Assembly (NCBI RefSeq): GCF_000963945.1
Contig: NZ_BAMW01000045.1
Coordinates: 62,001 to 126,000, forward strand
Reading direction: 5' to 3'
DNA: 64,000 bases
Origin: Acetobacter indonesiensis
Lineage (GTDB): Bacteria; Pseudomonadota; Alphaproteobacteria; Acetobacterales; Acetobacteraceae
Below are positions 16,940 to 26,569 of the stretch, piece after piece (positions within the stretch are counted from its first letter, which is position 1; each line of letters begins with the position of its first letter). The position numbers and the translations under genes are program-made. The notes beneath the pieces are model-generated. The model was given only the letters and a program-made list of their open reading frames with translations, was not told the DNA's origin and did not search any database.

Positions 16940-18202
16940 ATGACACATACGTTCTCCCGCCGTCTGTTCGGTCTGGGTAGTCTGGCAGGTGCCGTAACGG
17001 TAACATTCCCAGCCTACGCTGCCGATGACACAGCCAAAGCACCTGCGCAGGACGATCAGAAACCGTCAGGGCGGACGTTCTGTTATGTGGGTGGTTATAC
17101 CCAGCATGGTCCGCCCGGCGGGAATGGAGAAGGTATTACTGTTTTCGAGATGGATCAGAAAACAGGTGTGCTGACTAACCTGATGACGTTTACGGATATT
17201 GCCAGCCCGTCTTACATCGTGCTCTCACCCGATAAGCGGTTTCTATACGCCGTCAGTGAAATCAATGATTTCAATACAGCGCATAGCGGGGCCGTCACGG
17301 CCTTTTCCATAGATCATAGTACGGGCGCTTTGACCAAGCTGAACACTGTGGAGTCAGGAGGGGCCGACCCTGCGCACCTTAGCGTTCACCCTTCCGGGCG
17401 ATATGTGCTGGTGGCCAACTACACGGGCGGAACTGTAGGCGTCATTCATGTGCAGGCGGATGGCTCACTTGGTCGGATGACCGATCTGATTCACAACACT
17501 GGTCCACGTATGCCAGACCGTGCAGCGGATAATCCGCCGGGTAATTTTGCCGTCAGTGATCATTCATCTGCTCATCCGCATATGGTGAAAGCTGACCCAA
17601 CGGGAAAATTCGTTCTGGTCATGGATGCAGGGTTGGACCGCGTCTACGTCTGGACCATCAATCTCACGACCGGCAAACTGACGCCTGCGGCTGTTCCATT
17701 TACGACCATGACGCCCGGTTCCGCCCCCCGTCATTTTCAGTTCGGGTCAGAAGGGCATAAGCTTTATCTGCTGTGTGAACAGGACTCAAAGGTGGTTGTC
17801 GCGGATTTTGACCCACAAAGTGGCAAAATATCCCCCGTGCAGACTGTCAGCAGCGTGACAGCCCATTTCCGTGGCAGCACCTTGGCTGCGGGGATCCTGC
17901 TGTCTCCAGACGAACGGTTTTTATATGTTTCAAACCGATTGGGGGATTCGTTGGCAGTGTTTCAGGTTGCCAAGGATGGTGGCCTGACACTGGTTGATGA
18001 AATCTGGACGCATGCTGATTATGGTCGGTCACTTATGTTCGATCCGTCTGGCAGCTATCTGTATGTTGCAAACCAGCGGAGCGATTCCATTACCTCATTC
18101 CGTGTTGATAAAACGACAGGCAAAATCAGCTTTACGTGGGACTTCACCCCAATCGGTAGCCCCACCTGCTTTGAATTTTTGCACATTCCTGCGTCAGCCT
18201 GA
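16940..18202 (+). CDS. Secreted lactonase-family seven-bladed beta-propeller
   Basis: 420 residues of the Pgl/YbhE type (6-phosphogluconolactonase or related lactonase). Blade repeats are easy to see: SPSYIVLSPDKRFLYAVSE, DPAHLSVHPSGRYVLVANYT, HPHMVKADPTGKFVLVMDAG, APRHFQFGSEGHKLYLLCEQ (each listed within its own blade) and LSPDERFLYVSNRLGDS. Unlike cytosolic Pgl, it has an export signal with an Arg pair and hydrophobic core (FSRRLFGLGSLAGAVTVTF, cleavage near AYA), so it probably acts in the periplasm, where acetic acid bacteria form sugar lactones with membrane dehydrogenases. That link is inference. ATG 16940 was chosen for the signal peptide. Confidence 0.85.
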   Translation: MTHTFSRRLFGLGSLAGAVTVTFPAYAADDTAKAPAQDDQKPSGRTFCYVGGYTQHGPPGGNGEGITVFEMDQKTGVLTNLMTFTDIASPSYIVLSPDKRFLYAVSEINDFNTAHSGAVTAFSIDHSTGALTKLNTVESGGADPAHLSVHPSGRYVLVANYTGGTVGVIHVQADGSLGRMTDLIHNTGPRMPDRAADNPPGNFAVSDHSSAHPHMVKADPTGKFVLVMDAGLDRVYVWTINLTTGKLTPAAVPFTTMTPGSAPRHFQFGSEGHKLYLLCEQDSKVVVADFDPQSGKISPVQTVSSVTAHFRGSTLAAGILLSPDERFLYVSNRLGDSLAVFQVAKDGGLTLVDEIWTHADYGRSLMFDPSGSYLYVANQRSDSITSFRVDKTTGKISFTWDFTPIGSPTCFEFLHIPASA

Positions 18203-18209
18203 CGCAGGA
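18187..18209. repeat. Perfect inverted repeat over the lactonase stop codon
   Basis: TCCTGCGTCA (18187-18196), loop GCC, TGACGCAGGA (18200-18209). The stop codon TGA (18200-18202) is inside the right arm. No T tract follows, so it is not a classical terminator; it could stabilise the 3' end between the convergent lactonase and ubiG transcripts. Confidence 0.7.
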
Positions 18210-18229
18210 AAGACATCGATCAAATAGAC

Positions 18230-18970
18230 TCAGCTTTTTCTGAACGCTGCAATGTAATTGACGTCCAGATTACGGCTTTCTTTCCAGCCGTTCAGCCCCG
18301 GCGTCATGCCCGCAATGGCGGTAATTGTCAGGCCCGCCTGACGGGCATAGCGGCCCAGTTCAGCCGGGGTGATAAATTTACGCCACTCATGCGTGCCGAC
18401 AGGCAGCAGGCGCAGAATATATTCCGCCCCAATTTTACCGATTGCGAGTGATTTCAGCGTGCGGTTCATTGTGGAAACAATGACCGTGCCACCCGGTTCT
18501 ACCAGATCGGCCAGCATGCACATAAATCTTTCAGGATCAGTGACATGCTCTATAATTTCTAACGCAATCACAGCATCAAACCGGGCTTTTTCTTCCACTA
18601 GTTCTTCGGCGCTGCCAACACGGTAGGTCAGTGGTCCAGACCCATCTGGCAAGGGCTGATGGTCAAGGTGGAGGCGGGCAGCTTCAATGCCGTCAGGGGA
18701 AGCATCCAGTCCCAACACATCATGCCCGGACTTGGCCAAGGCCTCACTGGCAAGGCCAGCGCCGCACCCGATATCAAGCACCCGCACGCGACGGCTTGTG
18801 CGGCCGCGTAGCGGAAGGTGACCATTGGTCCAGTTGATGCGAAGTTCGTTCATGGCGTGCAGGGGACGCATTGGGCCGGAAGGGTCCCACCATTTGTCAG
18901 CCAGTGCCCCAAAGCGGGCAATTTCTTCCGGAGAAACGGAGGACGCAGCGTCTCGGCTGGAGGGATGCAT
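18230..18970 (-). CDS. ubiG: Ubiquinone biosynthesis O-methyltransferase UbiG
   Basis: 246 residues; carries out both O-methylations of the ubiquinone ring. The SAM loop VLDIGCGAGLASEALAKSGH (about residues 66-85) and the N-terminal ARFGALADKWWDPSGPMRPL are diagnostic of UbiG. The core EIIEHVTDPERFM and the C-terminal LDVNYIAAFRKS also match. ATG 18970 was chosen because the family starts just before the FGALADKWWD helix and the longer frame has no support. Divergent from lysC, with about 170 bp between starts. Confidence 0.96.
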   Translation of the reverse strand: MHPSSRDAASSVSPEEIARFGALADKWWDPSGPMRPLHAMNELRINWTNGHLPLRGRTSRRVRVLDIGCGAGLASEALAKSGHDVLGLDASPDGIEAARLHLDHQPLPDGSGPLTYRVGSAEELVEEKARFDAVIALEIIEHVTDPERFMCMLADLVEPGGTVIVSTMNRTLKSLAIGKIGAEYILRLLPVGTHEWRKFITPAELGRYARQAGLTITAIAGMTPGLNGWKESRNLDVNYIAAFRKS

Positions 18971-19143
18971 GGAACAAAATTCCTTTCCTGCTGATCTCCC
19001 CCGCTGGACGAGAGGGGGCCGGGAAGGGTATGTGACGCGCCTTGTGAAGCTTCGCAACGTCCTTTTGCGTCTTTTATGCATGCGGGGCGAGCGTGAGGGC
19101 TGAAAAGCGGTCTGTTTACGGCCTGTCTGGTGGAGAAAAAATT

Positions 19144-20397
19144 ATGCCCGGTTCCGTGCCTCGGATCGTCATGAAGTTTGGCGGAACATCCGTGGGGGAT
19201 CTTGAGCGCATTAAGGCCGTGGCCGAGCGTGTCAAGAAACAGAAAGATGCTGGTTGCGACGTACTGGTTGTTGTCTCTGCCATGGCAGGGGAAACCAACA
19301 AGCTGGTCGGTTACTGCAACGCCCTTTCTGACCTGCACGATGCACGCGAATACGACTCGATTGTCGCAACCGGTGAGCAGGTTACCAGCGGGCTGTTGGC
19401 TATTGCGTTACAGAAGCTTGGTGTGCCTGCCCGATCATGGGCCGGGTGGCAGGTGCCAATCCGTACAGATTCGGCACATGGTAAAGCCAGCCTTGACACC
19501 ATTGATGGTGCACGTCTGCTCGGCAGCATGGCAGAAGGCGTGGTGCCTGTGGTGGCAGGCTTTCAGGGTGTAGGCCCGGACGAACGGATTACGACCCTGG
19601 GCCGCGGTGGTTCGGATACGTCAGCCGTCGCATTGGCTGCTGCCATTAAGGCGGATCGGTGTGATATCTATACCGATGTGGATGGAATCTATACGACAGA
19701 TCCACGCATTGTTACCAAGGCGCGTAAGCTCGAAAAAATCACGTATGAAGAAATGCTTGAACTGGCATCGGTTGGGGCAAAAGTGCTTCAGACGCGTAGC
19801 GTCGGTCTGGCCATGCGGCAGGGCGTGCGCGTGCAGGTACTGTCAAGCTTTGTAGATGGACCCGCTCTGGTTGAGGGCGATCTTCCCGGGTCTCTGGTGG
19901 TGGATGAGGACGAGATAGTGGAAAAGAAACTGGTTACCGGCATTGCGTATTCTCGTGATGAAGCCAAATTGTCGGTAAGGCGTATTCCTGACCGTCCGGG
20001 GATTGCGGCTGCGATTTTTGGCCCGCTGAGCGAAGCCAACGTGAATGTGGACATGATTGTGCAAAGCACCGGCGCGGATGGCACAACAAACATGACCTTC
20101 ACCACCAGCAAAACCGATCTGCCCCGCGCTATCAGCACGCTGGAAGCCGTGCGCGAAGCCGTTCAGTATGAAGAACTGGTGACTGATGCAGACGTGGTGA
20201 AAATCAGTGTGGTGGGGTCAGGCATGCGGTCACACGCCGGGGTTGCCAGCACCATGTTCCGCACATTGTCTGAGCGGTCGATCAATATTCAGGTGATTTC
20301 AACCAGCGAAATCAAGGTTTCTGTTCTGGTCGCCGCAGAATATGCCGAACTTGCAGTCCGTGCGCTTCACACAGCTTATGGGCTGGATAATGTCTGA
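19144..20397 (+). CDS. lysC: Aspartate kinase
   Basis: First step of Lys, Thr, Met and diaminopimelate synthesis. 417 residues, the monofunctional class with an N-terminal kinase (VMKFGGTSVGDLERI at residues 9-23; TTLGRGGSDTSAVALAAA; DVDGIYTTDPRIV) and two C-terminal ACT domains (DRPGIAAAIFGPLSEANVN; GMRSHAGVASTMFRTLSERS) for feedback control by amino acids. GGAG lies 8 bases before the ATG. This type often has an internal start giving a separate regulatory beta chain; I did not find decisive evidence for one here. Overlaps the next gene by 8 bases. Confidence 0.97.
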   Translation: MPGSVPRIVMKFGGTSVGDLERIKAVAERVKKQKDAGCDVLVVVSAMAGETNKLVGYCNALSDLHDAREYDSIVATGEQVTSGLLAIALQKLGVPARSWAGWQVPIRTDSAHGKASLDTIDGARLLGSMAEGVVPVVAGFQGVGPDERITTLGRGGSDTSAVALAAAIKADRCDIYTDVDGIYTTDPRIVTKARKLEKITYEEMLELASVGAKVLQTRSVGLAMRQGVRVQVLSSFVDGPALVEGDLPGSLVVDEDEIVEKKLVTGIAYSRDEAKLSVRRIPDRPGIAAAIFGPLSEANVNVDMIVQSTGADGTTNMTFTTSKTDLPRAISTLEAVREAVQYEELVTDADVVKISVVGSGMRSHAGVASTMFRTLSERSINIQVISTSEIKVSVLVAAEYAELAVRALHTAYGLDNV

Positions 20398-21475
20398 AAC
20401 CATGGAGCGCGATTTCACGGCGGAGCCAACACAGGCCGAACGGGAGCGGGCGCTCAAGCGTCTGCAGGGGCTCTGCAAGCGGGGAACAGATTTCTTAGGT
20501 ACCCAGTACGCCATTCTTGGCGGTGCGATGTCATGGGTCAGTGAACGTCATCTCGTCTCCGCAATTTCTAATGCGGGTGGATTTGGTGTCATAGCCTGCG
20601 GCGCAATGCAGCCCGAGCGTCTGGCCGAAGAAATTGCCGCGACACGCGCCCTGACTGATCGCCCGTTTGGTGTGAATCTGATTACCATGCACCCCCAGCT
20701 TTCCGAGTTGGTGGACGTCTGCCTTCAGGCTGGGGTTGGCCATATTGTTCTGGCTGGGGGCATACCGCCCGGTGCAGCGATTAAGGCCGCCAAAGAGGGC
20801 GGGGCAAAAGTTATAGCCTTTGCTCCCGCTTTGGTGCTGGCTAAACGGCTGATCAAAATGGGTGTGGATGCGCTGGTAATTGAAGGCGCGGAAGCTGGCG
20901 GTCATATCGGCCCGGTTTCTCTGACAGTGTTGGCGCAGGAAATTCTGCCGCATATTGATCAGGTGCCTGTTTTTGTCGCGGGTGGTCTTGGTCGTGGGGA
21001 TGCGCTTGTGTCCTATCTTGAATTAGGGGCATCGGGGGCTCAGCTCGGAACGCGGTTCGCGGCTGCGGCTGAAAGTATTGCTCACGAAAAATTCAAGAAC
21101 GCATTTGTAAGAGCAAATGCGCGTGACGCTGTTACATCCGTACAGCTGGATGAACAGTTCCCGGTTATTCCCGTTCGTGGACTTGCGAATGAAGGCAGTA
21201 GCCGGTTTTTGGCACATCAGGCTGATGTCATCCGTCGTTTTCAGAGCGGCGCTGTTTCAAAAGAAGAGGCACAGCTTGAAATTGAACATTTCTGGGCTGG
21301 TGCGCTGCGTCGTGCCGTCATTGATGGAGATGTTGAAAACGGCTCTGTCATGGCGGGTCAGTCTGTCGGTATGGTAAAAGCTGTTCAGCCCGTGGCTGAA
21401 ATTATTGCGGACCTTGTTGAGCAGGCTGTCGTGGCGCTTGTGCGCCAGCAGCGGCGTATGGAAGCTGATGGCTGA
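20390..21475 (+). CDS. FMN-dependent NAD(P)H flavin oxidoreductase / nitronate monooxygenase family
   Basis: 361 residues of the 2-nitropropane-dioxygenase-like TIM barrel. AILGGAMSWVSERHLVSAISNAGG near the N-terminus is split by the FMN phosphate region; VIEGAEAGGHIGPVS (about residues 165-179) carries the family His; VFVAGGLGRGDALVSYLELG and AQLGTRFAA bind FMN. Nitronate monooxygenase activity is only one possibility; some members are enoyl reductases. The start overlaps the lysC end as ATGTCTGA, and the end overlaps the next gene as ATGGCTGA, so all three are probably translationally coupled. Confidence 0.85.
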   Translation: MSETMERDFTAEPTQAERERALKRLQGLCKRGTDFLGTQYAILGGAMSWVSERHLVSAISNAGGFGVIACGAMQPERLAEEIAATRALTDRPFGVNLITMHPQLSELVDVCLQAGVGHIVLAGGIPPGAAIKAAKEGGAKVIAFAPALVLAKRLIKMGVDALVIEGAEAGGHIGPVSLTVLAQEILPHIDQVPVFVAGGLGRGDALVSYLELGASGAQLGTRFAAAAESIAHEKFKNAFVRANARDAVTSVQLDEQFPVIPVRGLANEGSSRFLAHQADVIRRFQSGAVSKEEAQLEIEHFWAGALRRAVIDGDVENGSVMAGQSVGMVKAVQPVAEIIADLVEQAVVALVRQQRRMEADG

Positions 21476-22799
21476 TACCGGTTCCATTCCTGAGCAGGAA
21501 AAACCTGCCCCGACTGATACCCTGCCTGACGTGGGCAGTGTAGGCGTGGGACCTGCTTTGCGTATGCGCCGGGAACAGCTTGGCTGGACGTTGCCGCAGG
21601 TTGCGGCATGGCTGCGTATTCGGGAACCTTATCTGGAAGCACTGGAAAGCGGTCGGGCGGGTGTATTCCCGGCAGAAGCGTACGCCCTTGGTTTTCTGCG
21701 CACCTATGCCGAAGCACTGGGTTTCAGACCGGAAGATGTGGTTTCACGCTATAAACGCGAGGGGAAAGGAAGTAGTCGGAAGCCGGAATTGACATTTCCT
21801 GCGCCACCACCCGATAGGCGAATCCCGCCCGGCGTCAGCGTTTCATTGGGTTTGGCCGTGATTGTTGCTGCCTATGCAGGTTGGTATCATTTCATTGGTC
21901 ATGCCCCGCCTGTGCCAGAACATGTGCCGCCGGTGGCCGATATTATCCCCGGTGAGAAAACAGCCAACGCGCCGTCACCACAGGTGGCCTCCATTTTGCC
22001 GGGGGCTGGTACGTCGCCTCCACCCACTCCGCGGCCAGCGCCGCCAGTAGCACCGGCAGCGGCTGCGGCAAATTCCGACGCGCCGGGGCAGTCTGCTGCG
22101 CCGGTTGATCCCTTGGCATCCTCGCCTGACTTCACCAAACCTGCATCTAATGACATGCAACAGTCAGGAGGAGTTAATCCGGACGGCTCTGCTAACATTG
22201 CTGGTCATGACGTTGCACCGGCTGTGGATGCCGACCAGCTTGCCTTGAAAGCAGATGCAGCAAGCTGGGTTCAGGTTAAAGATAGTGCAGGCAAGGTGGT
22301 TTATGACCACATTATGCAGCCGGGTGATACATGGGCGGTGCCTAAGGAAAATAGCCCGTATAGTTTGACAGTTGGGAATGCTGGTGGCGTCAGCGTGAGT
22401 GCTGGTGCTATCACAACGCCGCATCTTGGCCGTAATGGGGCTGTAAGACGAAAGCTGGTTTTGACTGCTGATGCGGTTCGAGATGGTAGTCTTGCCGGTG
22501 CGCCGTCAGCATCAGTAGTCGCGCCATCATCACAGCCCACAGGTGAAGGCAGCCCCCAGTTAGAGAAGCTGGACGCAAAAAAAGCAGAAAATGCTCCAGC
22601 ACCGACAGTCGAACCTACAGTGCCGGGCCAGTCTGAATCTCACACTGCCGAGCAGGGGGGTGTCGTGCAGGAGAATGCACCGGTAGTGGCTTCATCGCAG
22701 CCTGTTGCGCCAGTGCGACGGCGCAAGCCCTCTCCGCCGCCAGAAACCAGTGCGGATGACCTCAACGCCCGCCAGTTACAGGGGCTGGGTGGGCATTGA
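21468..22799 (+). CDS. rodZ: RodZ-like cell-shape protein (HTH, one TM, periplasmic domain)
   Basis: 443 residues. The cytoplasmic N-terminal Cro-type HTH spans about residues 25-95 (LRMRREQLGWTLPQVAAWLR, YLEALESG, YALGFLRTYAEALG). One membrane helix follows (VSVSLGLAVIVAAYAGWY, about 125-142), then a Pro/Ala/Ser-rich linker and a C-terminal DUF4115-type beta domain (DAASWVQVKDSAGKVVYDH; GDTWAVPKE). RodZ ties MreB to the membrane and the wall elongation machinery. The tail beyond the beta domain is long, low in complexity and Pro/Ala/Glu-rich. Overlaps the upstream oxidoreductase gene by 8 bases. Confidence 0.9.
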   Translation: MADTGSIPEQEKPAPTDTLPDVGSVGVGPALRMRREQLGWTLPQVAAWLRIREPYLEALESGRAGVFPAEAYALGFLRTYAEALGFRPEDVVSRYKREGKGSSRKPELTFPAPPPDRRIPPGVSVSLGLAVIVAAYAGWYHFIGHAPPVPEHVPPVADIIPGEKTANAPSPQVASILPGAGTSPPPTPRPAPPVAPAAAAANSDAPGQSAAPVDPLASSPDFTKPASNDMQQSGGVNPDGSANIAGHDVAPAVDADQLALKADAASWVQVKDSAGKVVYDHIMQPGDTWAVPKENSPYSLTVGNAGGVSVSAGAITTPHLGRNGAVRRKLVLTADAVRDGSLAGAPSASVVAPSSQPTGEGSPQLEKLDAKKAENAPAPTVEPTVPGQSESHTAEQGGVVQENAPVVASSQPVAPVRRRKPSPPPETSADDLNARQLQGLGGH

Positions 22800-22930
22800 A
22801 TGCCTCTATTACGCGCTTTCATGTAGCCAACACGCATTGATTTTGGCAGGAAGCATAAAACATACTGGGTAGGCCGCGCTGCTTTCAGCGGTTTGCCTGA
22901 CTAACTGTCGTCTCGACAAAAGGATGTAAG

Positions 22931-24091
22931 ATGAGTGGCTACCGGCCTTACCAATATATCGAGCGTCGGAAATCACGGAAGATCCATGTCGGCAAGGTAG
23001 CCGTCGGTGGGGATGCGCCGATTTCTGTCCAGACCATGACCAACACCCTGACCAGTGATGCCCAGGCCACGATCGAGCAGATCCGCCGGGCTGAACTGGC
23101 TGGTGTCGATATTGTCCGTGTATCCTGCCCGGATGAAGAAAGCACGAAGGCGCTGGAAGAGATTGTGCGCGAAGTGAATGTGCCTATCGTGGCCGATATT
23201 CACTTCCACTATAAGCGCGCGATTGAGGCGGCTAAAGCAGGTGCTGCCTGCCTGCGTATCAATCCGGGTAACATCGGGAGCGCCGAACGCGTTAAAGAAG
23301 TGGTGAACGCCGCCAAGGATTATGGCTGTTCAATCCGCATCGGCGTGAATGCTGGTTCTCTTGAAAAGCATCTGCTGGAAAAATATGGGGAGCCCAACCC
23401 CGAAGCGCTGGTAGAAAGTGCGCTTGAGCACGCTAAAATTCTGGAAGATCACGATTTCCGGGAATTCAAGATCAGCGTTAAGGCGTCAGACGTGTTCATG
23501 GCTGTTGCAGCCTATCAGCAACTGGCGGATGCATGTGATTACCCGCTGCATATCGGCATTACGGAAGCCGGTAGTAAGCGCGCGGGTACTGTAAAATCGT
23601 CCATCGGTCTGGGTAATCTGCTGTGGGCGGGTGTGGGTGACACCATGCGTGTGTCACTGTCTGCTGCCCCGGAAGAAGAAGTGCTGGTTGGTTGGGATAT
23701 TCTTAAATCCCTCGGGCTGCGTCATCGTGGTGTGAAAATCATTTCCTGCCCGTCTTGTGCGCGTCAGGGGTTCAACGTGGTTGAAACGGTTCAGACCCTT
23801 GAAGATCGTCTGGCTCATATCAAGACACCGCTGACACTCTCTATCATTGGGTGCGTGGTAAATGGTCCGGGTGAAGCCTTGATGACAGATCTGGGTGTGA
23901 CGGGCGGCGGTTCAGGCCGTCACATGGTTTATTCCGCTGGCAAGCAGGATCATACCGTGCCTGGCGCAGACATGATTGAGCATGTGGTCGAACTGGTGGA
24001 AGCCCGCGTGGCTGCCATTCAGGCGGAAGAAGCCAAGGCGAAGGCAGAAGGCAAAGCTGAAGAACTGCCGGAAATGTCTTCCGCTAAATAA
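22931..24091 (+). CDS. ispG: 4-hydroxy-3-methylbut-2-enyl diphosphate synthase IspG
   Basis: [4Fe-4S] enzyme of the MEP isoprenoid pathway, converting MEcPP to HMBPP. 386 residues. N-terminal TIM-barrel signatures: [55 protein letters not shown]. The cluster Cys ligands are in [16 protein letters not shown] and [13 protein letters not shown]. The C-terminus is an Ala/Lys/Glu-rich tail. Located between rodZ and hisS, an order seen in many alphaproteobacteria. 131 bp separate it from rodZ. Confidence 0.97.
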   Translation: MSGYRPYQYIERRKSRKIHVGKVAVGGDAPISVQTMTNTLTSDAQATIEQIRRAELAGVDIVRVSCPDEESTKALEEIVREVNVPIVADIHFHYKRAIEAAKAGAACLRINPGNIGSAERVKEVVNAAKDYGCSIRIGVNAGSLEKHLLEKYGEPNPEALVESALEHAKILEDHDFREFKISVKASDVFMAVAAYQQLADACDYPLHIGITEAGSKRAGTVKSSIGLGNLLWAGVGDTMRVSLSAAPEEEVLVGWDILKSLGLRHRGVKIISCPSCARQGFNVVETVQTLEDRLAHIKTPLTLSIIGCVVNGPGEALMTDLGVTGGGSGRHMVYSAGKQDHTVPGADMIEHVVELVEARVAAIQAEEAKAKAEGKAEELPEMSSAK

Positions 24092-24098
24092 GCCCTGT

Positions 24099-24133
24099 GC
24101 AGTGTGGGTTGCTGACAGTAGCAGCCACACTGC
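24099..24133 (+). terminator. Hairpin downstream of ispG
   Basis: GCAGTGTGG (24099-24107) pairs with CCACACTGC (24125-24133), with TGCT/AGCA as an inner stem. The nearest T run (TTTTT) starts about 10 bp downstream, so it is a weak terminator or attenuator between ispG and hisS. Confidence 0.45.
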
Positions 24134-24217
24134 CTTGTCGGTTTTTAAGTAAAAACAGAAGAAAGCTACTGTGGGCGGTAAGTGACGCCTACTGGCTGTA
24201 TGATCGGGAAAAGATCC

Positions 24218-25489
24218 GTGAGCACCATTCAACCCGTAAGAGGAACACACGACCTTATTGGCGAAGAACAGCGGCGTTATACGCATGTTGTTTCAACAGC
24301 ACGCCATATTGCAGGTCTTTACGGGTTTGATGAATGGTCCACCCCCATTTTTGAAGACACGAAAGTATTTTCGCGCTCGCTGGGCGACACGTCAGATGTC
24401 GTGTCTAAGGAAATGTACTCTTTCAGTGACCGAGACGGTGAAAGCCTGACTTTGCGCCCCGAAGGAACGGCCGCGATCTGCCGTGCCTTGGTTACAAATG
24501 GCCTGACCCAGTCCTTGCCCCAGAAAGTGTTTTATGCCGGGCCGATGTTCCGGCATGAACGGCCGCAGAAGGGACGCTATCGTCAGTTTCACCAGATTGG
24601 TGCGGAACTGATGGGGGCTGCTGAGCCACTGGCAGATGCAGAAGCCATCGCCTTGGGGTTTCAGGTGCTGAAAACATTGGGCGTCGCGGAACACGTTACG
24701 CTTGAGTTGAATACTCTGGGGGATACTGCCAGCCGCGATGCGTGGCGCGCTGCGCTGGTGTCTTATTTCTCTGGTTATAAAGCCCGTTTGTCAGAAGACA
24801 GTCAGGTGCGGCTGGAGAAAAATCCGCTTCGTATTCTCGATAGTAAGGATGCGGGAGACCGCGCCCTTGTCGCAGATGCTCCGATGATGGAAGAGTTTTT
24901 GACACCAGAATCCCGGACATTCTGGGATGATTTGCGTCGCACGCTGGATGGCTTTGGGATTGACTATAAAGTCAACACAAGCATTGTGCGCGGGCTGGAT
25001 TACTACAACCATACGACATTTGAATTTGTAACCAGCAAGCTGGGGTCTCAGGGCACAGTTATGGCGGGCGGGCGCTATGATGGATTGGTGCAGCAGATGG
25101 GTGGCCCGGAAGTGCCGTCCATTGGCTGGGCTGCCGGGGTCGAGCGGCTATCCATGTTGCTTGAAGCGGCTCCGCCCGCACCGCGTTCTGTTGTGATTGT
25201 CCCGGTTGGGTCCCCTGACGAAACAGCCTTATTCCAGATTTTGCAGGGCTTGCGGCGACAGGGTATCCGGGTTGAAATCGGTTATCGTGGTTCTTTGCGT
25301 AAACGTATGGAGCGGGCCGGGAAGCAGAACGCCAGCCACGTCATTTTCGTAGGTGAGGATGAACTGGCCAAAGGAGCATTCCGCGTCAAACATATGGAAA
25401 ATGGTCAAGAGGCAGAAGTTTCTCTCGACCGTCTTCTGTCCGATGCACAAGCTATTTTTGCTGGTGTTGGTGGAACAGTCGCGCAATGA
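24218..25489 (+). CDS. hisS: Histidine--tRNA ligase
   Basis: Class II aminoacyl-tRNA synthetase, 423 residues. Motif 1 region [18 protein letters not shown] and [12 protein letters not shown]; motif 2 [13 protein letters not shown] and [19 protein letters not shown]; His-A motif [14 protein letters not shown]; motif 3 [12 protein letters not shown]. The C-terminal anticodon-binding domain has [25 protein letters not shown]. The GTG at 24218 (read as [12 protein letters not shown]) fits the family N-terminus; GTG 24182 and ATG 24200 would add a few residues. Overlaps prfA by 4 bases (ATGA). Confidence 0.96.
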   Translation: MSTIQPVRGTHDLIGEEQRRYTHVVSTARHIAGLYGFDEWSTPIFEDTKVFSRSLGDTSDVVSKEMYSFSDRDGESLTLRPEGTAAICRALVTNGLTQSLPQKVFYAGPMFRHERPQKGRYRQFHQIGAELMGAAEPLADAEAIALGFQVLKTLGVAEHVTLELNTLGDTASRDAWRAALVSYFSGYKARLSEDSQVRLEKNPLRILDSKDAGDRALVADAPMMEEFLTPESRTFWDDLRRTLDGFGIDYKVNTSIVRGLDYYNHTTFEFVTSKLGSQGTVMAGGRYDGLVQQMGGPEVPSIGWAAGVERLSMLLEAAPPAPRSVVIVPVGSPDETALFQILQGLRRQGIRVEIGYRGSLRKRMERAGKQNASHVIFVGEDELAKGAFRVKHMENGQEAEVSLDRLLSDAQAIFAGVGGTVAQ

Positions 25490-26544
25490 CTTTGGATGAA
25501 CGGCTGGACAGAATTGTCAGCCGGGCGCTTGAACTTGAAGCGCAACTGGCAAGTGGCGTTAGTGGGGAGGCCTTTACGCAGGCCTCCCGTGAATATGCCG
25601 AAATAGAACCTCTGGTTGCCCGCATTAACGCTCTGCGGTCAGCCGAGCAGGAGGCGCAGCAAGCTGAAGCCCTTCTGGCTGACCCGGAAATGAAGGATCT
25701 GGCAGAAGTTGAACTGGCAGATCTGAACGACCGTCTGCCGAACCTTCGGCAGGATGTGCGTCTGGCCATGCTGCCGCGCGATGCTGCGGATGAGCGGAGT
25801 GCTATTCTTGAAATACGCCCCGCAGCGGGTGGGGATGAAGCAGGGCTTTTCGCATCAGAGTTATTCGACCTTTACCGTCGGTATGCTGATGTTCGGGGCT
25901 GGCGCTTTTCCATCATGGATTATGATGAAAGCGAACTGGGCGGACTACGCGAAGGTATTGCCGAAATTACCGGCAAAGGCGTTTTTGCGCGTTTGAAATA
26001 TGAATCTGGCGTACATCGCGTGCAACGTGTGCCGGCGACAGAAAGCCAGGGCCGTATTCACACATCCACAGTCACCGTTGCCGTTTTGCCAGAAGCCGAG
26101 GAAGTTGACGTAACAGTTGATGAAGGCGATTTGCGCATAGACGTTTATCGGGCCTCTGGTGCTGGTGGTCAGCATGTGAACAAGACCGAAAGTGCGGTGC
26201 GCATCACGCATTTACCGACCGGTATCGTGGTGGCTATGCAGGAAGAGAAAAGCCAGCATAAGAACCGCGCCAAGGCCATGAAAATTCTGCGGGCTCGCTT
26301 ATACGAACGTGAACGTGCGCAGGCACATGCTACGCGTGCGGCCGACCGTAAATCTCAGGTAGGGACGGGGGATCGGTCTGAACGTATTCGGACCTATAAT
26401 TTTCCTCAGGGCCGCGTGACAGACCATCGTGTCAATCTGACGCTCTATAAAATTGACCGTATCATGCTGGGTGAAATTGATGAGTTTGTGGATGCCTTAA
26501 CACAGGAAGAACAGGCTGAACTGTTGGCAGCAGAAGGGTTCTAA
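25486..26544 (+). CDS. prfA: Peptide chain release factor 1
   Basis: Recognises UAA and UAG stop codons and triggers peptide release. 352 residues. The tripeptide anticodon-like PAT is in [14 protein letters not shown] (about residue 180), as expected for RF1 rather than RF2. The catalytic GGQ lies in [19 protein letters not shown] (about 223-225). The Gln of GGQ is the expected substrate of PrmC, encoded 0.5 kb downstream. Translationally coupled to hisS. Converges with a small secreted-protein gene. Confidence 0.97.
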   Translation: MTLDERLDRIVSRALELEAQLASGVSGEAFTQASREYAEIEPLVARINALRSAEQEAQQAEALLADPEMKDLAEVELADLNDRLPNLRQDVRLAMLPRDAADERSAILEIRPAAGGDEAGLFASELFDLYRRYADVRGWRFSIMDYDESELGGLREGIAEITGKGVFARLKYESGVHRVQRVPATESQGRIHTSTVTVAVLPEAEEVDVTVDEGDLRIDVYRASGAGGQHVNKTESAVRITHLPTGIVVAMQEEKSQHKNRAKAMKILRARLYERERAQAHATRAADRKSQVGTGDRSERIRTYNFPQGRVTDHRVNLTLYKIDRIMLGEIDEFVDALTQEEQAELLAAEGF

Positions 26545-26569
26545 ATATTGTTGTTTGGGCTGAGGCGGT

